Made by a program: the position numbers and the translations under genes. A model generated the notes under the pieces. That model was not told where the DNA came from and ran no database searches. It saw nothing but the letters and a program-made list of their open reading frames with translations. Shown piece after piece: positions 59,608 through 64,000 of a stretch of 64,000 nt of DNA. This DNA comes from Betaproteobacteria bacterium HGW-Betaproteobacteria-9 (GTDB lineage Bacteria > Pseudomonadota > Gammaproteobacteria > Burkholderiales > Burkholderiaceae_C): contig PHCC01000005.1 of assembly GCA_002842215.1 (NCBI GenBank), positions 62,001-126,000 of the forward strand, in the 5' to 3' direction. How positions within the stretch are numbered: the first letter of the stretch is position 1; every line of letters starts with the position of its first letter.

Positions 59608-60549
59608 TTACGACATCATGCCTTCGAGCTTGATCGTGTCCGCCACGAACGCGCGGATGCCTTCGGCCAGCTTCTCGGTCGCCATCGCGTCTTCGTTCAT
59701 CGCAAAGCGGAAACCCGCTTCGTCGTACAACACGAACGGAATGTCCATCGCCTTTGCAGCTTCAGCGTCCAGCACCTTGAGCAAGGCCGCTTCACTGGCC
59801 GCCAGCTGGGCCAGCAGATCGGGGCTGATGGTCAGCAGGTCGCAGCCTGCCAGCGCCGTGATCTGGCCCACGTTGCGAAAGCTCGCGCCCATCACCTCGG
59901 TGGCGATGCCGTGCTTCTTGTAGAAGTTGTAGATCGCGCGCACCGACTTCACCCCCGGATCGTTCGCGCCCGCCATCGCTGCTTCGTCCCAGCTCGCGCC
60001 GGCGTTCTTCTTGTACCAGTCGTAGATACGGCCGACAAAAGGCGAGATCAGCTGCACCTTGGCTTGGCCACAGGCCACGGCCTGGGCGAACGAGAACAGC
60101 AGCGTCAGGTTGGTGTGGATGCCATCGCGCTCCAGGCGGGCGGCGGCCTGAATGCCTTCCCAGGTGGACGCGATCTTGATCAACACGCGGTCGATGTGCA
60201 CGCCCTCGCCTTGGTACAGGTCGATGATGCGGCGCGCGCGCGTCACGGTGGCTTCGGTATCGAAGCTCAGGCGGGCGTCCACCTCGGTGGACACACGGCC
60301 TGGGATGTGTTTCAGGATCTCGCAGCCGAAGCTCACGAGCAGGCGGTTCATGGTTTCGTCCAGCCCTTGCGAACGGTATTTCGACACCGCGTCCTGCAGC
60401 AGATGGGCATAGTCGGGCTTCTGCACCGCCTTCAGGATGAGCGACGGGTTGGTGGTCGCGTCCCGGGGTGAAAAGGCGGCGATCTGGTTGAAGTCCCCGG
60501 TGTCGGCGACCACGGTGGTGAGCTGTTTGAGTGCGTCAAGCTGGTTCAT
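59608..60549 (-). CDS. tal: Transaldolase
   Basis: [55 protein letters not shown]. Confidence 0.97.
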   Translation of the reverse strand: MNQLDALKQLTTVVADTGDFNQIAAFSPRDATTNPSLILKAVQKPDYAHLLQDAVSKYRSQGLDETMNRLLVSFGCEILKHIPGRVSTEVDARLSFDTEATVTRARRIIDLYQGEGVHIDRVLIKIASTWEGIQAAARLERDGIHTNLTLLFSFAQAVACGQAKVQLISPFVGRIYDWYKKNAGASWDEAAMAGANDPGVKSVRAIYNFYKKHGIATEVMGASFRNVGQITALAGCDLLTISPDLLAQLAASEAALLKVLDAEAAKAMDIPFVLYDEAGFRFAMNEDAMATEKLAEGIRAFVADTIKLEGMMS

Positions 60550-60564
60550 TGCGTCATTATCGGG

Positions 60565-60607
60565 TGTAATAAGGTTTCATATCCGCCATGTAACTGGTTT
60601 CGTAACC
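60565..60607. promoter_or_regulatory. Putative HexR-type operator (imperfect direct repeat)
   Basis: TGTAATAAGGTTTCATATCC and TGTAACTGGTTTCGTAACC in the divergent tal/regulator intergenic region. Confidence 0.4.
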
Positions 60608-60620
60608 CGATTGTTCCCCC

Positions 60621-61469
60621 ATGCTCGACCGCATCAAAGCCTCCCTGCCCTCACTGGCCCCCGCCGAACAACGGGTGGGCAAACTCGTGCTGCTCGACCC
60701 GCGCAGTTTTGCCAGCCTGCCGGTGTCCGAACTGGCCGACCGGGCCCATGTGAGCAAGCCCACGGTGGTGCGCTTCTGCCGCAGCATGGGCTACGACGGC
60801 CTGTCGGACTTCAAGCTCAAACTGGCCGGTACCGTGAGCGAAGGCGTGCCCTTCATCCACCGCAGCGTGGACGTGGACGACAAGGTGGGCGACGTGCTGG
60901 TCAAGGTGATCGACAACACCGTGGCGGCGTTCCTGAAGTACCGCAACGACGCGTCCACGCACTCGATCGAAAAAGCGGTCGATGCGCTGCTGGCCACCTA
61001 CAAGAACCGCGGCCGCATCGAGTTCTACGGCGCGGGCAACTCGGGCATCGTGGCGCAGGATGCGCAGCACAAGTTCTTTCGCCTGGGCATCAACGCCATC
61101 GCCTACAGCGACGGCCACATGCAGGTGATGAGCGCATCGCTGCTGGGCCCTGGCGACTGTCTGGTGATCGTCTCCAATTCGGGCCGCACGCGCGACCTGA
61201 TGGACGCCGCCGACATCGCGCGCAAGCACGGCGCCACCGTGATAGTGATCACCGCCAGCGGCTCCCCCCTGGCCACGGGCGGCCACATCCACCTCGCCGC
61301 CGACCACCCCGAAGGCTACGACCGCTACAGCCCCATGACCTCGCGGCTCATGCACCTGATGGTGATCGACGTGGTGGCCACCTGTCTGGCACTGCGCATC
61401 GGCGGCAGCAAGCTGCAGCCGCTGCTGAAGGAAATGAAGAACAACCTGCGGAGCAAAAGGTACGCGTGA
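60621..61469 (+). CDS. RpiR/HexR-family transcriptional regulator
   Basis: HTH AEQRVGKLVL...SELADRAHVSKPTVVRFCRSMGYDGLSDFKLKL; SIS domain; divergent from tal. Confidence 0.92.
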   Translation: MLDRIKASLPSLAPAEQRVGKLVLLDPRSFASLPVSELADRAHVSKPTVVRFCRSMGYDGLSDFKLKLAGTVSEGVPFIHRSVDVDDKVGDVLVKVIDNTVAAFLKYRNDASTHSIEKAVDALLATYKNRGRIEFYGAGNSGIVAQDAQHKFFRLGINAIAYSDGHMQVMSASLLGPGDCLVIVSNSGRTRDLMDAADIARKHGATVIVITASGSPLATGGHIHLAADHPEGYDRYSPMTSRLMHLMVIDVVATCLALRIGGSKLQPLLKEMKNNLRSKRYA

Positions 61470-61492
61470 GCGTGCGCGCTGCGCACAGCTCA

Positions 61493-61600
61493 CGCCCCCC
61501 TGCGCCACAGGCGTCTTCCCCCGGAGGGGGACGATGCCTGTGGCCCGGCAAAGCCGGTTCCACGGCATCCTGGGTTGGGGGCAAGCGCGCCGCGAGGGAC
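61493..61600. repeat. Dispersed multi-hairpin repeat, family I copy F, opposite orientation
   Basis: GCCACAGGC..CCCCCGGAGGGGG..GCCTGTGGC, then CCGGCAAAGCCGG; 3' of the RpiR-type gene stop. Confidence 0.75.
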
Positions 61601-61699
61601 TCGTTCAGCGTTGCCTGAGGAGGAGGTCTGCGCAGCAGGCCGGGGGACATTCGCGGAGGGGAGCGCCCGTTGTCCGCGCCAACGCCCGCCCGCCTCCAA

Positions 61700-62791
61700 T
61701 CAGATCCGGCCTTCTTCAACAGCGTGACAGGCCACGCGAACACCACCAACAGTCCGCAGCTCCGGCCGCTCATTCCGACACCGCTCATTCACATGCGGGC
61801 AGCGCGGGTTGAACGCACAGCCAGCCGGAGGGCTCAGCGGATTCGGAACTTCGCCTGAAACCGGCGTGCGCGCCTTGCCGGTGTCGTGCATCTTGGGAAT
61901 GGCGTCGAGCAGCATGCGGGTGTAAGGATGGCGCGGGCTGTCGAACAACATGTGTTTGGGAGCCAGTTCCACCAGCCTGCCCAGGTACATCACGCCCACC
62001 CGATCGCTCACGTGACGAACGACCGCCAGGTTGTGGCTGATGAACAGATAGGTCAGACCACGCTCGCGCTGCAGGTCCTTCATGATGTTGAGCACCTGCG
62101 CCTGCACGCTCACGTCCAGCGCCGAGGTCGGCTCATCGCAGACCAGAAACTCGGGCTGCGTGGCCAGCGCACGCGCGATCGAGATGCGCTGGCGCTGCCC
62201 GCCCGAGAACTGGTGCGGGTACTTCACACGGTCGTGCGGCGACAGGCCCACGGAGTGCAACAGTGCATCGACGCGGGCGCGCAGGGCCACGGGTTCGGTC
62301 TCGATGCCGTGGTCGCGCAGCGGTTCGGCAATGATGTCTTCCACCACCCAGCGCGGGTTGAGGCTGGCATACGGATCCTGGAAGATCATCTGGATGCGGC
62401 GACGCAGTTGGCGGCCCGCCGGCGTCTTGAACGCGGCGTGGGCATCCTGCCCGTCAAACTCAAAGCCGCCGCGCGTCGGCTCGTACAGCCCCACCAGCAG
62501 GCGCGCCACCGTGCTCTTGCCGCAGCCCGACTCGCCCACCAGCGCCAGCGTCTCGCCGCGCGGAATGTCAAAGGAAACCCCGTCCACCGCGCGCAGGAGT
62601 TGTCGCGGCTGGCGTTCGAGCACGCGGTTGAGCCAGGGAGCCGAGACGTCGAAGGTCTTGGCCAGATCGGTCGCGCGCACCAGCGGCGCCTGGGCCTCTG
62701 ACAGTCCCGCTTGCGAGAGCACGGGTGTCTGCGATGGAGTCAGCTCTGGCTCGTGGCGCAACACCGCTGGATCGGTCAGGTCCGCACTCAT
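61700..62791 (-). CDS. Dipeptide/oligopeptide ABC transporter ATP-binding protein (DppF/OppF-like)
   Basis: [46 protein letters not shown] Cys-rich tail. Confidence 0.94.
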   Translation of the reverse strand: MSADLTDPAVLRHEPELTPSQTPVLSQAGLSEAQAPLVRATDLAKTFDVSAPWLNRVLERQPRQLLRAVDGVSFDIPRGETLALVGESGCGKSTVARLLVGLYEPTRGGFEFDGQDAHAAFKTPAGRQLRRRIQMIFQDPYASLNPRWVVEDIIAEPLRDHGIETEPVALRARVDALLHSVGLSPHDRVKYPHQFSGGQRQRISIARALATQPEFLVCDEPTSALDVSVQAQVLNIMKDLQRERGLTYLFISHNLAVVRHVSDRVGVMYLGRLVELAPKHMLFDSPRHPYTRMLLDAIPKMHDTGKARTPVSGEVPNPLSPPAGCAFNPRCPHVNERCRNERPELRTVGGVRVACHAVEEGRI

Positions 62792-63777
62792 GCCACCACC
62801 GCCTGCGCAAGGGTCGGCGCTGCGGCATGCAGCCAGCAGGCCGCCCGGGTCACGCCCGCGGGCATCAGATCGGGGCGCTCGGCATGGCAGCGGTCAAACA
62901 CGCGGTCACAGCGCGGGTTGTAGGCGCAACCCGCCGGAATCGCGTTGAGCCGCGGCATGGCGCCATCGATCTGGTGCAGGCGCTCGCGGTCCACGCTCAT
63001 GTCCGGAATGCAGGCCATGAGCCCGGCGGTGTATGGATGGGCCGGGTGGTTGATGACTTCATGCACCGGGCCGATCTCGGCAATGCGCCCGGCGTACATC
63101 ACGGCCACGCGGTCGCAGGTCTCGGCGATCACGCCCATGTCGTGCGTGATCAGCATCACCGCCGCCCCACGGTCTTTGCAGATGGTCTTGAGCAGCGTGA
63201 TGATCTGCGCCTGGATCGACACGTCCAGCGCGGTGGTCGGCTCGTCGGCCACGATCAGCTGCGGCTCTGCGGCCAGCGCCAGCGCAATCACGACCCGCTG
63301 ACGCATGCCGCCCGAGAACTGGTGCGGGAAATGGTCGATGCGCTGCTCGGCCGCCGGGATGCCGGTGTCACGCAGCAGTTGGATGGCGCGTTGCCGCGCT
63401 TCGGCCTGATTCACCGGCAGGTGGGTGGTGATGGTTTCGATCAGCTGGCGACCCACCGAATACAGCGGGTTCAGCGAAGTGAGCGGATCCTGGAAGATGG
63501 CGCCGATCTGGCGCCCGCGCACCTTGCGCATGTCATCAAACGGCAGGTTGTCAATGCGTCGTTCGTTCAGCAGGATCTCGCCCGAGGCCACTCGCCCGGG
63601 CGGCTCCAGCAGGCCGATGATGGAAGCGCCGGTGAGCGACTTGCCCGCGCCGGATTCGCCCACCACACCGAGAATTTCGCCGGGTGCGATGTCGAAGGAG
63701 ATGTCGTCGAGCGCACGCAAGGTGCCCCTTCGGTGGGGAAACTCGACAACGAGGTTCTTGACTTGCAACAGGCTCAT
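62788..63777 (-). CDS. Dipeptide/oligopeptide ABC transporter ATP-binding protein (DppD/OppD-like)
   Basis: [44 protein letters not shown]. Confidence 0.94.
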   Translation of the reverse strand: MSLLQVKNLVVEFPHRRGTLRALDDISFDIAPGEILGVVGESGAGKSLTGASIIGLLEPPGRVASGEILLNERRIDNLPFDDMRKVRGRQIGAIFQDPLTSLNPLYSVGRQLIETITTHLPVNQAEARQRAIQLLRDTGIPAAEQRIDHFPHQFSGGMRQRVVIALALAAEPQLIVADEPTTALDVSIQAQIITLLKTICKDRGAAVMLITHDMGVIAETCDRVAVMYAGRIAEIGPVHEVINHPAHPYTAGLMACIPDMSVDRERLHQIDGAMPRLNAIPAGCAYNPRCDRVFDRCHAERPDLMPAGVTRAACWLHAAAPTLAQAVVA

Positions 63778-63783
63778 CGTGGT

Positions 63784-64000
63784 TCACCGGAGTCTTGGGT
63801 TGAGCGCGTCGCGCAGCCAGTCGCCGAGCAGGTTCACCGAGAGCGCGATCAGCACCAGCATCGCGCCCGGGAAGATGGTGATCCACCACTCACCCGAGAA
63901 CAGGTAGTCGTTGCCGACCCGGATCAGCGTGCCCAGCGAGGGTGAAGTGGGTGGCGCACCCACACCCAGAAACGACAGCGTGGCTTCGGTGATGATGGCG
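63784..64000 (-). CDS. Dipeptide/oligopeptide ABC permease (DppC-like), C-terminal part, runs off the window
   Basis: Reverse translation ...AIITEATLSFLGVGAPPTSPSLGTLIRVGNDYLFSGEWWITIFPGAMLVLIALSVNLLGDWLRDALNPRLR*. Confidence 0.93.
   Translation of the reverse strand, partial: AIITEATLSFLGVGAPPTSPSLGTLIRVGNDYLFSGEWWITIFPGAMLVLIALSVNLLGDWLRDALNPRLR

Overview
This 64 kb window looks like a GC-rich betaproteobacterial chromosome, probably Comamonadaceae/Hydrogenophaga-like (inferred from gene content and protein signatures, not searched). Most of it is core genome. From left to right: hisC-hisD-hisG, murA, bolA, an ABC-2 exporter, the mla lipid-transport cluster, gltD-gltB, a solitary RAYT-type transposase, an MFS transporter plus dgt, aroB-aroK, a small unknown lipoprotein, and pilQPONM. 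Then come PBP1A, cyaY, a short lipoprotein, msrQP, ccsB-resB, cytochrome c4, engB, two LpxL-like acyltransferases, metK, an orphan PAS histidine kinase, an SDR, ccoG, and groESL under a CIRCE/sigma32-like promoter. The last 16 kb holds a tannase/feruloyl esterase-like gene with a divergent AraC regulator, a xylose locus (Gfo/Idh, xylA, xylB, ROK regulator, xylG, xylH, xylF), tal with a divergent HexR/RpiR regulator, and a dipeptide ABC transporter. No rRNA, tRNA, CRISPR array or prophage was recognised. The observations most worth checking are: (1) murA is split by a frame-breaking deletion of about 65 nt; (2) a dispersed multi-hairpin repeat sits just 3' of stop codons with compensatory stem changes, and a second repeat type is translated into the ends of two ABC ATPases; (3) a RAYT gene is bracketed by inverted GGGTCAG motifs; (4) a C9 tract lies next to the start codon of a lipid A acyltransferase-like gene; (5) a nested palindrome lies downstream of groEL; (6) a hairpin terminator abuts resB. 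I found no clear previously undescribed multi-gene system.
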